From: Thermodesulfobacterium sp. TA1 | GTDB taxonomy: Bacteria; Desulfobacterota; Thermodesulfobacteria; Thermodesulfobacteriales; Thermodesulfobacteriaceae | Direction: 5' to 3' | DNA: 64,000 nucleotides | NCBI RefSeq assembly: GCF_008630935.1 | Contig: NZ_CP043908.1 | Location: forward strand, 744,001 to 808,000 | Part shown: positions 37,057 to 44,581 of the stretch, one piece after another | Layout: each line of letters begins with the position of its first letter | Numbering within the stretch: the stretch's first letter is position 1 | Made by a program: the position numbers and the translations under genes | Notes under the pieces: model-generated | The model's database searches: none | What the model saw: only the letters and a program-made list of their open reading frames with translations | Told to the model about the DNA's origin: nothing

Positions 37057-38172
37057 ATGGAAAAAATCATAGTATTTACTTCTAACACGGCATTTAGTCT
37101 TTATAACTTTAGACTTCATATAATGAGAGAACTAAAAATTAGAGGATATCGTGTAATAGCGGTATCTCCAAACGAAAGTGAGTATGCATCTTTTTTGGCT
37201 AAAGAGTTTGAGTTTTACCCAATAAAAAATCTTGACCGTAAAGGTAAAAATCCTTTTAAAGATATTTTACTTCTTTTTGAATATTTAAGACTATACAAAA
37301 GATTAAAACCACATTTGATAATAAACTTTACCATAAAGCCAAACATCTACAGCTCCATTGCGGGTGGTATTTTAGGCATTCCATCTATAAGTGTGGTCAC
37401 TGGTTTGGGGTTTGTGTTCATAAGTAAAACATGGCTTACAAACTTAGTAAAGTTATTATACAAAATAGCTTTTAGATTTAATAGAATTGTAGTTTTCCAA
37501 AATAGGGATGACTCTGAAGAGCTAAAAAGTTTAACTGATAGAAAGGCACACCTAATAGAAAGCTCTGGCGTGGATACTGATTACTTTTCTCCTTCTTTTT
37601 GCGAAGAAAACAAAAAAGAAAAATTTATCTTCCTTTTTGTTGGAAGATTCCTAAAAGATAAGGGACTTTTGGAACTCGTGAAAGCTTTTGAAAAATTAAA
37701 GGTTGAAAATTCAAAAGTAGAACTTTATTTAGTCGGTGATGTGGATGAGGGAAATCCTCAATCTATCAAAAGGGAGGAGTTAAAGCGGTGGTTAAATAAG
37801 GGTTTGGTTAATTGGATAGGCTTTCAAAAGGATGTCAGGCCCTTTTACTGCCTTGCAGATTGCGTAGTTTTGCCTTCTTACAGAGAAGGTATCCCAAGGG
37901 TTTTGTTGGAAGCTATGGCTATGGGAAAGCCCATAATCACCACGGACAGTGTTGGGTGCAGGGAAGTGTGTATTGATGGGGTTAATGGCTTTTTGGTTGA
38001 ACCGAAAAATTGGGAAAGTCTTTACGAGGCTATGAAAAGGATGGCTGAGCTACCGCTAGACCAAAGAAAGGCTATGGGTTCTGCAGGAAGGAATCTTGTC
38101 TTAAAAAAGTATGATGTAAAGATTATTGTAAGTAAGTATCTTGAACTGATCAAAGAAGTTAAAATTTTTTAA
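37057..38172 (+). CDS. Family 4 glycosyltransferase (GT4), WbbZ/PglA-like
   Basis: 371 residues, GT-B fold. It begins IIVFTSNTAFSLYNFRLHIM and has NFTIKPNIYSSIAGG and VVTGLGFVFIS, the acceptor-side pattern of GT4 enzymes that act early on undecaprenyl-linked sugars (PglA, WbpT types). The donor side has FVGRFLKDKGLLELVKAF and EX7E in SYREGIPRVLLEAMAMG. It is not similar at DNA level to copies A and B. It probably adds the second sugar after the WecA-like enzyme encoded further on. It overlaps the frameshifted membrane gene by 16 bp and is the last gene of the locus. Confidence 0.87.
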   Translation: MEKIIVFTSNTAFSLYNFRLHIMRELKIRGYRVIAVSPNESEYASFLAKEFEFYPIKNLDRKGKNPFKDILLLFEYLRLYKRLKPHLIINFTIKPNIYSSIAGGILGIPSISVVTGLGFVFISKTWLTNLVKLLYKIAFRFNRIVVFQNRDDSEELKSLTDRKAHLIESSGVDTDYFSPSFCEENKKEKFIFLFVGRFLKDKGLLELVKAFEKLKVENSKVELYLVGDVDEGNPQSIKREELKRWLNKGLVNWIGFQKDVRPFYCLADCVVLPSYREGIPRVLLEAMAMGKPIITTDSVGCREVCIDGVNGFLVEPKNWESLYEAMKRMAELPLDQRKAMGSAGRNLVLKKYDVKIIVSKYLELIKEVKIF

Positions 38173-38528
38173 ACTGCAAAGTTTTAATCAGATTTAGGCC
38201 TAACTTTTGTAACCTACCATCCCTTTCTGCTATAATATTTCTAATACTTCTTTTATTAGGTAAGTATTATTTTTAGGAAGGGCATGGTAGTCCTCAATTT
38301 AAGCTCTATTAAATCCTTTTAATCTTCTTGGTTAAGTCTCTCGTCTATTTCTTTAAAGATCAAGTATAATAACCTCTCAGCTTTACCTTTCTTTTTAAAT
38401 CTTCTGCAAATAAAATTCTATCTCTTACCCTCGGTTGATTTAAGCTACTTTCCTACTAAAAGACCAAGATTTTAGGAATAAACATAAGCGATTAAAAGGA
38501 AGAGTTGATAATTTCTGTCGAATAAGGA
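38173..38528. other. Gene-free spacer after the polysaccharide locus
   Basis: 356 bp with no credible gene. It holds the long hairpin at 38214-38290. On the minus strand, 38417-38319 has a 32-codon open stretch (FKKKGKAERLLYLIFKEIDE and after) that faintly resembles an IS256-type transposase fragment, but stops surround it. This may be decayed mobile DNA at the edge of the locus. Confidence 0.5.
38214..38290 (+). repeat. Nested inverted repeat / long hairpin
   Basis: Outer arms CTACCATCCCTTTC (38214-38227) and GAAGGGCATGGTAG (38277-38290) pair over 14 positions, with one mismatch and one G-U. Inner arms TAATACTT (38242-38249) and AAGTATTA (38262-38269) pair perfectly around a 12-nt loop. No T-run follows on either strand, so it is not a simple terminator. 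A structured RNA or a small MITE-like element are both possible. Confidence 0.6.
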
Positions 38529-39626
38529 TTATGTATTTTCTTTAAACTTTTTTAATAAATGTATCATTATTTTAGGGGTTTTAAAATTCACTATTCTAAA
38601 GTAAAGCCAGGTGTAAAAAACAATAAAAGCTAAGCTAAAAATCATCAAAACGTAAGTTTTGCTCCAGAAAAGTACTGCAGGGATCGTGCAAAGAAGTTGC
38701 ATAAACCATAAATAAGGTGAAGTAAGAGAATTTAGTAAAAAGTTGGGAAGTTTATTCCCAACAGTTAATTTTATTACTCTTCTGTAAATTATCGTATGAA
38801 GATGTACTGCATCTGGCTCAAAAGGAGAGGAGGACCTTAAAAATTTTCTTCTTACAATTGAAAATAAAGTTTCATAAATTGGATAAATTAAAAGTAAAAG
38901 AGGAAACCAGGCTGAAACTTCTTGGTGTCTTTCAACAAGTAGGACTCCTGTAAGACCTGCCAAGAAACCTAAAAGGTATGCTCCTCCGTCTCCTAAAAAG
39001 ATATACCCAAAAGGAAAATTCCAGAAGAAAAAACCAAAGATGGCAGAGGCTATGGTTAAGCTTGTATAGACAAGAAACATATCTCCTACTAAGAAGGATA
39101 CATAAGCATAAGATAGAAAAACCATAATAGAAACTCCGCTTGCAAGACCGTTAAACCCATCAATGATGTTTATGGCGTTGGCAACCCCTGCAAGGGCGAA
39201 AGCGGTGAAAAGGACAGAAAAAAGGAGATAACTTGCAAGTAAATAATCAAATCCCGGAAGGTCAACCCGGGTAAGGGTCTCTCCTAAAAAAAGATAAACC
39301 AAAAATCCAGAAAACATACCACAAAGAAGCCTAATTTTAGGACCAACCTTTTTGGTTAAGTCCTCAATAAATCCTCCTAAAAAAACGGGGATAGAAGATA
39401 CAACCAAAAGAATATGTAATTTTGCAAAGTCTTTTTGATCCAGAGTAAACGCTATGCTGACGGTTATCAAGGAAAAGATTATAGATAATCCACCAACCCT
39501 TACAGCATTCCACTGATGAAACTTTTGGACCCCTACTTGATTGTCAATAAAAGCTTCGTTAGCCTTCTTAATGAGAAAAAAGCAAGTAAAAAAGGATGTC
39601 AAAAAAGCGATAATTAAGAATAGCAT
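38529..39626 (-). CDS. wecA: Undecaprenyl-phosphate sugar-1-phosphate transferase (WecA/MraY family)
   Basis: 365 residues with about 10-11 membrane helices. The family motif NIIDGFNGLASG is at 153-164, and the Mg-binding acidic pair region reads FLGGFIEDLTKKVGP at about 82-96. HLHTIIYRR near residue 265 is the conserved cytoplasmic His loop. The enzyme puts a HexNAc-1-phosphate on undecaprenyl phosphate and starts O-antigen or capsule units. It faces the polysaccharide locus and very likely serves it. The gene symbol is by family only. No Shine-Dalgarno precedes ATG 39626; a TATAAT 8 nt upstream suggests a leaderless transcript. Confidence 0.85.
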   Translation of the reverse strand: MLFLIIAFLTSFFTCFFLIKKANEAFIDNQVGVQKFHQWNAVRVGGLSIIFSLITVSIAFTLDQKDFAKLHILLVVSSIPVFLGGFIEDLTKKVGPKIRLLCGMFSGFLVYLFLGETLTRVDLPGFDYLLASYLLFSVLFTAFALAGVANAINIIDGFNGLASGVSIMVFLSYAYVSFLVGDMFLVYTSLTIASAIFGFFFWNFPFGYIFLGDGGAYLLGFLAGLTGVLLVERHQEVSAWFPLLLLIYPIYETLFSIVRRKFLRSSSPFEPDAVHLHTIIYRRVIKLTVGNKLPNFLLNSLTSPYLWFMQLLCTIPAVLFWSKTYVLMIFSLAFIVFYTWLYFRIVNFKTPKIMIHLLKKFKENT

Positions 39627-39634
39627 GAAAAAAG

Positions 39635-39640
39635 ATTATA
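39635..39640 (-). promoter_or_regulatory. -10 element for wecA-like gene, leaderless geometry
   Basis: A perfect TATAAT on the minus strand with 8 nt (CTTTTTTC) before the ATG. No good -35 at 16-18 bp (TTTTAA is the best). It lies just after the terminator of the upstream gene, where a new promoter is needed. Confidence 0.45.
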
Positions 39641-39664
39641 ATTTAATTTTATAAAATTAAAAGA

Positions 39665-39712
39665 AAATAAGCTAAAAAATTTTTCGTCCTGCTTTCAAAG
39701 CAGGATGAAAAG
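39665..39712 (-). terminator. Intrinsic terminator of the 39718 gene
   Basis: Minus-strand stem CATCCTGC...GCAGGACG with loop TTTGAAA (39706-39684), extended by flanking T/A pairs. It is followed by AAAAATTTTTT. It begins a few bases after the stop of the small zinc-ribbon gene. Confidence 0.7.
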
Positions 39713-39717
39713 ACCTA

Positions 39718-39921
39718 TCAGCCTTTTTTGAGACATTCGATTATAAAGTCGCATTTAGTTTCTTTTTCATCAGGAACTTGCCTTACCATTACCTTTTGAG
39801 TGTTTAGGGAGCGACAAAAAGGACAGGTTATCGTTTTTGACATGAACGAGATTTCATTATCAGGAAACACCTTATCAAAGGTGCGCCTGCATTTAAAACA
39901 TTTTACCGTAACTACTATCAT
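39718..39921 (-). CDS. Small zinc-ribbon protein of unknown function
   Basis: 67 residues with two Cys pairs, CFKC at 8-11 and CPFC at about 33-36, plus two later Cys (ETKCDFIIECLKKG). The spacing fits a single zinc ribbon. It is not of the FmdB type by its N-terminus (MIVVTVKCFKCRRTFDK). Monocistronic: a terminator follows and hflX diverges upstream. Only weak ribosome-site bases precede ATG 39921. Function unknown. Confidence 0.65.
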   Translation of the reverse strand: MIVVTVKCFKCRRTFDKVFPDNEISFMSKTITCPFCRSLNTQKVMVRQVPDEKETKCDFIIECLKKG

Positions 39922-40125
39922 TTAATCTTTACTCTGTAAGTTTGTATGCAAACATTTTAACCATTTTTATAATAATATCAAGGTAGTAGAAAATTTCTTA
40001 GAAGAACCTTTAGCCCGGCGGCTTAAGATAATAAAGGAGGAATATTAAGAATTAAAAAGCCTAAACCTTTAAAGAAAATAAGTTTGTATTAAAATTAAAA
40101 TAAAATTAAAATTAAATAGAGGGGT

Positions 40126-41904
40126 ATGGGACATAACGTTTTTGGAAATACGGTAGGGTTAAAACCAAGTGAATTAAAAAACTTAGAGAGATTATATAGA
40201 AGAAGGGTGCCTCCTGCTTCTATCATTTCTCATGAACTGGCAAGAGAACTTGCACGGATATCAGCAGAGATAAACCGTCAAGTAGGCTTGCTTATCAACC
40301 GAAAAGGAGAAATAGACTACGTAGTAGTAGGTACCTTTAACCGTATTGAAATACCTGAGCTTAGAGGGTATCGTGACCATATCGCCAGATTAAAAGGATT
40401 ACGTTTTATCCATACTCATCTTTTAACTTCTAAATCTAATCAATCTGAACTCGACCAAGACGACCTGATAGACCTTGCTCTTTTAAGGCTTGATTTGGTT
40501 GGTGCCTTAGAGGTGAACCCCAACGGAGAGCCTGGTAAAATTCACATAGCCCACATTATCCCTGACCCAGAGTTTTTTACAGGAGGTCCTTTTTCAGAAA
40601 AAGAAAACCAGTTTTTTTATTTTTTAAAGCCCTGTTATGTCTGGGAATTAAGAGAAAACTTTTTAGAACTTATTAAAAACTTAGAGGATGAGCTTGAAAG
40701 GATAAAACCCCTTAAAGAAGTAGACGAGCAAAAGGATAGGGCTATTCTCATTTTCTTAAAAGAGTCTAACGAACCTTATTTAGAGGAAAGGATTTTTGAG
40801 TTAAAGGAATTGGCAAGGACTGCAGGGGTAACCGTAGTAGGGGAGGTGGTTCAGAAAAAGACAAGTCCAGACCCAAGGTATGTAATAGGTAAAGGAAAAC
40901 TGCTTGAGGTGATGGTGCTTGCCTTAAGGACCCGGGCTAATCTTTTAATATTTGATCGCGAGCTTACCCCATCTCAAGTAAGAGCCCTTACTGAAAATAC
41001 AGACTTAAGGGTTATAGACCGTACCCAGCTTATTTTAGACATCTTTGCCCAACGTGCTAAGTCTAAAGAAGGAAAAATTCAGGTTGAAATCGCCCAGTTA
41101 AAATATACCCTTCCCAGGCTTAGGGCTAAAGACGATGCCTTCTCCAGGCTTACCGGAGGTATAGGAGGAAGAGGACCCGGAGAAACCAAGCTAGAAATAG
41201 ACAGAAGAAGGATAAAAGACCGTATCGCTAAGCTGGAAAGAGAGTTAGAACAAATCTCTCAAGAAAGAGACCTGAGAAGAAAACGTAGAAAAAAGTTAGA
41301 ATTTAAAACGGTTGCTTTGATAGGTTATACTAACGCAGGTAAAACCACTTTGTTTAACACTTTGGCTAAAAGCCAATACTTAGCAGAGGATAAACTTTTT
41401 GCAACCCTTGACCCTGTAACCAAGGCTATTAGAACCCCAAACAATAGGGTATTTCTTATTACAGATACCGTAGGTTTTATAAGAAACCTTCCAGAAGAAT
41501 TAAAAAAGGCCTTTAAAGCTACCTTAGAAGAACTTTATTCGGCAGACCTACTTCTTCACATCGTAGATATAAGCCATCCAGAATTTGAAACCCAGATAGA
41601 AGCAGTAAATCAAATTTTAGAAGAAATGGGGCTTTTGCATTATCCTATGCTGATGGTTTTTAATAAAATAGACCTTTTATCCCCCTCAGAACTGCAGGCT
41701 ATAAAACTACTTTCCAGTCGTTATCAAGCCATTCCTATTTCAGCCAAAAAAGGAGAAAACCTTGACCTACTCTTAAATAAAATCGAAGAAAAACTTTTTA
41801 CTCCTCTTGGGTCTCTTGAAAAACCTCTTTTTGAGGTTGAGCCTGCTTTCGCGGAGGAGGAAAGTCTAACCAAAGTTCCTCCAGCGCATACATCTGACGT
41901 ATAG
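40126..41904 (+). CDS. hflX: GTPase HflX with N-terminal extension
   Basis: 592 residues, longer than the ~430 of E. coli HflX. The first ~200 residues (from GHNVFGNTVGLKPSELKNLE, with RFIHTHLLTSKSNQSELDQD) are an extra domain found in HflX from several thermophilic and delta-type bacteria. Next come the HflX domain (RYVIGKGKLLEV, GIGGRGPGETKLEIDRRRI) and the GTPase with P-loop GYTNAGKTT from residue 400 and NKID. HflX splits stalled 70S ribosomes under stress. GAGGGG precedes ATG 40126. The last ~35 codons overlap convergent rsfS by 107 bp. Confidence 0.93.
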   Translation: MGHNVFGNTVGLKPSELKNLERLYRRRVPPASIISHELARELARISAEINRQVGLLINRKGEIDYVVVGTFNRIEIPELRGYRDHIARLKGLRFIHTHLLTSKSNQSELDQDDLIDLALLRLDLVGALEVNPNGEPGKIHIAHIIPDPEFFTGGPFSEKENQFFYFLKPCYVWELRENFLELIKNLEDELERIKPLKEVDEQKDRAILIFLKESNEPYLEERIFELKELARTAGVTVVGEVVQKKTSPDPRYVIGKGKLLEVMVLALRTRANLLIFDRELTPSQVRALTENTDLRVIDRTQLILDIFAQRAKSKEGKIQVEIAQLKYTLPRLRAKDDAFSRLTGGIGGRGPGETKLEIDRRRIKDRIAKLERELEQISQERDLRRKRRKKLEFKTVALIGYTNAGKTTLFNTLAKSQYLAEDKLFATLDPVTKAIRTPNNRVFLITDTVGFIRNLPEELKKAFKATLEELYSADLLLHIVDISHPEFETQIEAVNQILEEMGLLHYPMLMVFNKIDLLSPSELQAIKLLSSRYQAIPISAKKGENLDLLLNKIEEKLFTPLGSLEKPLFEVEPAFAEEESLTKVPPAHTSDV

Positions 41905-42181
41905 GTTCATAGAAAAGATGTACGATCACAGAATCATAATCAAGGACTATCCATTGCCCAAGTTCAAAACCTTCTATTCCTAAGGGCTTAATCCCTATCT
42001 TTTCCAATTCGAACATCAAATGTTCAGATAGCCCTTGAGTATGTTTAGTAGAATGGGCACTGCATATGATAAAATAGTCGGCATAGTCTACCTTATCTCT
42101 TACATCAATAAGCAGTATGTCCTCTGCTTTTTTATCTTCAAGCAAAGTTAAAATCTCTTCTGCTAACACTTTGCTTTCCAT
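41798..42181 (-). CDS. rsfS: Ribosomal silencing factor RsfS
   Basis: 127 residues of the RsfS/Iojap family, which binds ribosomal protein uL14 and blocks subunit joining. Family blocks: DVRDKVDYADYFIICSAHSTKH, GFELGQWIVLDYDSVIVHLF and the end YALEELWLDFPP. The C-terminal tail of ~17 residues (RKQAQPQKEVFQETQEE) is unusual. Residues from about 93 on are encoded inside hflX on the other strand. It is the last gene of the long hpf operon, 3 bp after the DUF6485 gene. Confidence 0.92.
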   Translation of the reverse strand: MESKVLAEEILTLLEDKKAEDILLIDVRDKVDYADYFIICSAHSTKHTQGLSEHLMFELEKIGIKPLGIEGFELGQWIVLDYDSVIVHLFYEPIRQMYALEELWLDFPPPRKQAQPQKEVFQETQEE

Positions 42182-42184
42182 ATC

Positions 42185-42388
42185 TTATATTTTTCCCTCC
42201 GTTACCAACTTGGCAAAAAGTTCGAAGCTCCTGTTATAAGTTTTTTCATATTCTGGTGGGAAAAAGCACGCAGGTAGTTGTCTCATTTTTCTATGATAAT
42301 GCAGACATTCGCAGCAAATCCCCTTTTTAGGACAAGGTTCATAAGTGCAGTTACAGTTTTTAAGGTTTTTATCCCTTTTACACTCCAT
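42185..42388 (-). CDS. Cys-rich small protein, DUF6485 type
   Basis: 67 residues with eight Cys, mostly in the first 42: NLKNCNCTYEPCPKKGICC, then ECLHYHRK and LPACFFP. I recognise this as the DUF6485 pattern; the function is not known and metal binding is likely. GGAGGAG lies 6-7 nt before ATG 42388. It is placed between glmS (38 bp gap) and rsfS (3 bp gap) in the same transcript. Confidence 0.75.
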   Translation of the reverse strand: MECKRDKNLKNCNCTYEPCPKKGICCECLHYHRKMRQLPACFFPPEYEKTYNRSFELFAKLVTEGKI

Positions 42389-42426
42389 AGGTTTACTCCT
42401 CCTTGTAGTTTTTACTTAACCATTAC

Positions 42427-44271
42427 TTATTCAACCGTTACACTTTTGGCTAAATTTCTTGGTTTATCTACGTCACATCCTCTTAAAGTAGCTATCTCAT
42501 AAGCTAAAAGCTGAAGAGGCACGACATAAAAAATAGGTAAAAATTCATAAAAAGTCAAGGGTACCTCTATATATTCATCAGAAATTTTTTGAAATTCTTC
42601 TGCCCCTTCAGTTATCAAAGAAATGATAGGACCTCTGCGAGACTTAACCTCCTCAGCATTTGAGAGAGTTTTTTCGTAAACAATCCCGGTTTCTTTGGCT
42701 GCAAGGATTATGGTGGGCACTTTTTCTTCTATTAAGGCTATAGGACCATGTTTCATCTCGCCTGCTGCATAGCCCTCTGCATGAATATAGGAGATTTCTT
42801 TGAGTTTTAAAGCCCCTTCTAAGGCTATAGGATAAAGGATGTTTCTTCCAAGATAAAGGACGTTTGAGGCTTGATAATAATTTTGGGCCAAAAGTTTGAT
42901 TTTAGGATGGACTTTTTCTATAAAAAGTTTAAGCTGAGAGGGCAACTTGATCAAGGATTCTATCTTTTTTCCTTTCTCGTTTTCTTTAAAAAGGATTTGT
43001 TTTAGGTAAATGGTAAGAAGCACAAAAATTAAAACCTGGGTAGAAAAAGCCTTGGTAGAGGCAACGCTTATTTCTGGACCTGCTTTGGTATAAAGTACTA
43101 TCTTGCTTTCTCTGGCTATGGTGCTTCCCACTACATTACAGATAGAAAGGGTTTTAGCCCCCTTGCTTTTAGCTAACCGTAAGCTCGCAAGCGTGTCTGC
43201 TGTTTCCCCTGACTGAGAAATTCCTATAAAAAGGGTTTTTTCGTTTATTACCGGGTCTCTATACCTAAATTCAGAGGCTATATCTACCTCTACAGGAATC
43301 TTTAGTTCTCGTTCTATAAGATATTTAGCCACCAAACCAGCATGATAAGAGGTACCGCAGGCAACAAGGTAAAACCTTTGAATATCTTTAAAGAAATCTG
43401 CGGTCAATCCTTCTTTAGAAAAATCTACTTGATTTTTGTCTAAGTCAATCCTTTCAAGCATCGTATTTTTTACAGCGTCAGGTTGTTCGTAAATCTCCTT
43501 AAGCATGAAATGGGCAAAACCCCCTTTTTCAGCCGAGGCTATGTCCCAGGTAACATGATAAGGCTCTCTTAAAACCGGATTTTCTGATAGGTCGTATATT
43601 TCTACTTTATCCTTGCTAACTATCGCTACCTCACCATCGTTTAAAAACAACACCTCTTTAGTAAACGGCAAAAGGGCAGGGATGTCAGAGGCTATAAAAT
43701 TTTCCTGATTCCCTAAACCTATGACTACAGGACTTTGGTTTCTACCGACTAAGATTAAATCAGGGTGGTTTTTATGGATTAAGGCTACTGCATAAGCTCC
43801 CTTAAGCGTTCTTAAAGCTTTAAAAAAGGCCTGTTTAAGAGATAGACCCTGGTTTAGAAAATCTTCTATCAAATGAACGATAACCTCGGTATCTGTAGCT
43901 GAAACAAACCTATGACCTTTGGCTAAAAGCTTGGTTTTTAGTTCATAATAGTTTTCTATGATCCCGTTGTGAACCAAGGCAAAAGATTTATGGCAATCAA
44001 AATGGGGATGAGCGTTTTCGTCAGAAGGTTCTCCGTGGGTTGCCCAACGGGTGTGTCCAAGACCAGGGGCCTTAGCTTTAGAAGGAAAAGGTTTAAAAAG
44101 TTTTTCCTCTAAGTTTAGAATTTTTCCTTTGGTTTTAATGACTTTTATTTCGTTTTTCTCAAAAAAAACTACCCCTGCTGAATCATACCCTCTGTATTCA
44201 AGCCTTCTTAAACCTTCTAATAACACAGGAATAACCTGTCTATCCCCTATATATCCTATTATCCCACACAT
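42427..44271 (-). CDS. glmS: Glutamine-fructose-6-phosphate aminotransferase (isomerising)
   Basis: 614 residues; it makes glucosamine 6-phosphate for peptidoglycan and lipopolysaccharide. The N-terminal glutaminase has Cys2 in MCGIIGYIGDRQ and GHTRWATHGEPSDENAHPH. Two SIS domains follow, with CGTSYHAG and SQSGETADTLASL. The C-terminus ends DVDKPRNLAKSVTVE, the usual active-site tail. GAGGGA precedes ATG. It follows the HNH gene after 1 bp. rapZ, the E. coli regulator of glmS mRNA, is in the same operon here. No glmS ribozyme can fit, because the upstream sequence is coding. Confidence 0.97.
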   Translation of the reverse strand: MCGIIGYIGDRQVIPVLLEGLRRLEYRGYDSAGVVFFEKNEIKVIKTKGKILNLEEKLFKPFPSKAKAPGLGHTRWATHGEPSDENAHPHFDCHKSFALVHNGIIENYYELKTKLLAKGHRFVSATDTEVIVHLIEDFLNQGLSLKQAFFKALRTLKGAYAVALIHKNHPDLILVGRNQSPVVIGLGNQENFIASDIPALLPFTKEVLFLNDGEVAIVSKDKVEIYDLSENPVLREPYHVTWDIASAEKGGFAHFMLKEIYEQPDAVKNTMLERIDLDKNQVDFSKEGLTADFFKDIQRFYLVACGTSYHAGLVAKYLIERELKIPVEVDIASEFRYRDPVINEKTLFIGISQSGETADTLASLRLAKSKGAKTLSICNVVGSTIARESKIVLYTKAGPEISVASTKAFSTQVLIFVLLTIYLKQILFKENEKGKKIESLIKLPSQLKLFIEKVHPKIKLLAQNYYQASNVLYLGRNILYPIALEGALKLKEISYIHAEGYAAGEMKHGPIALIEEKVPTIILAAKETGIVYEKTLSNAEEVKSRRGPIISLITEGAEEFQKISDEYIEVPLTFYEFLPIFYVVPLQLLAYEIATLRGCDVDKPRNLAKSVTVE

Positions 44272-44272
44272 C

Positions 44273-44581
44273 TTATCCCTCTTCTACATTAGTAATTTTA
44301 AGTCTTTTAACGTACTCCTCCCATTCCCAGGGTAACAAGTATTTTTTCTTGTTATTACACTCCTTACAACAAGGAACGATGTTAATCCTGTCTGAGGTTC
44401 CCCATCTTGAAAGAGGGATTTTATGGTCCATCGTAAGGTTTTTGGCACCTACCTCTTTTCCGCAGTAATAACATACCCCTTTTTCTAATTGACGTCTCCA
44501 CCATCTGGTTTGTCTAAGTTTGCGGGCTTTTTCCTTTTCTTTTTTTATAAACTCTTCTAAGCTTAAAAACTTTTCTTTCAT
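44273..44581 (-). CDS. HNH endonuclease domain protein
   Basis: 102 residues. A zinc-type HNH module: CYYCGKE, then LTMDHKIPLSRWG with the catalytic His, NIVPCCKECNNKKK with the second Cys pair, and a final Asn/His region. The N-terminus (LEEFIKKEKEKARKLRQTRWW) is basic and helical. It could nick or cut DNA, but stand-alone HNH genes inside housekeeping operons have no settled role. It overlaps cmk by 4 bp and precedes glmS by 1 bp, so it is part of the operon, not a recent insertion by appearance. Confidence 0.85.
   Translation of the reverse strand: MKEKFLSLEEFIKKEKEKARKLRQTRWWRRQLEKGVCYYCGKEVGAKNLTMDHKIPLSRWGTSDRINIVPCCKECNNKKKYLLPWEWEEYVKRLKITNVEEG

Larger units (their letters stand above)
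35733..37072 (+). pseudogene. Polytopic membrane protein of the polysaccharide locus, frameshifted at a C7 run
   Basis: Translation from ATG 35733 (GGAGG 7 nt upstream) runs through a membrane helix to EGWSVWSLKPP and stops soon after CCCCCCC at 35964-35970. The frame starting around 35942 continues as PHYQSMIGITALFYALTG with several more membrane helices to 37072. Eight C would join them into one 446-residue protein reading KPPPHYQSMIG. I do not recognise the family; the topology fits an O-antigen polymerase or PMT-like glycosyltransferase. A QPAQ repeat sits between helices. It is dead, phase-variable, or affected by a sequencing error. It overlaps the next gene by 16 bp. Confidence 0.75.

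Noticed and set aside
38319-38417. Minus-strand open stretch resembling a piece of an IS256-type transposase
   Set aside because: Only ~32 codons with stops on both sides and a weak resemblance; mentioned within the spacer but not called as an element.
39681-39711. Hairpin before wecA as an att or integron site
   Set aside because: Stem followed by a T-run right after a stop codon is an ordinary intrinsic terminator.
40033-40050. Good ribosome-binding site AAAGGAGG upstream of hflX
   Set aside because: The following bases give ATT AAG AAT TAA with no start codon, so there is no small gene.
40060-40120. AT-rich TTAAAATT repeats before hflX as a riboswitch or operator
   Set aside because: Low-complexity sequence without a stable fold or clear symmetry.
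44272-44580. glmS ribozyme upstream of glmS
   Set aside because: The upstream sequence is the HNH coding region, with only 1 bp between the genes.
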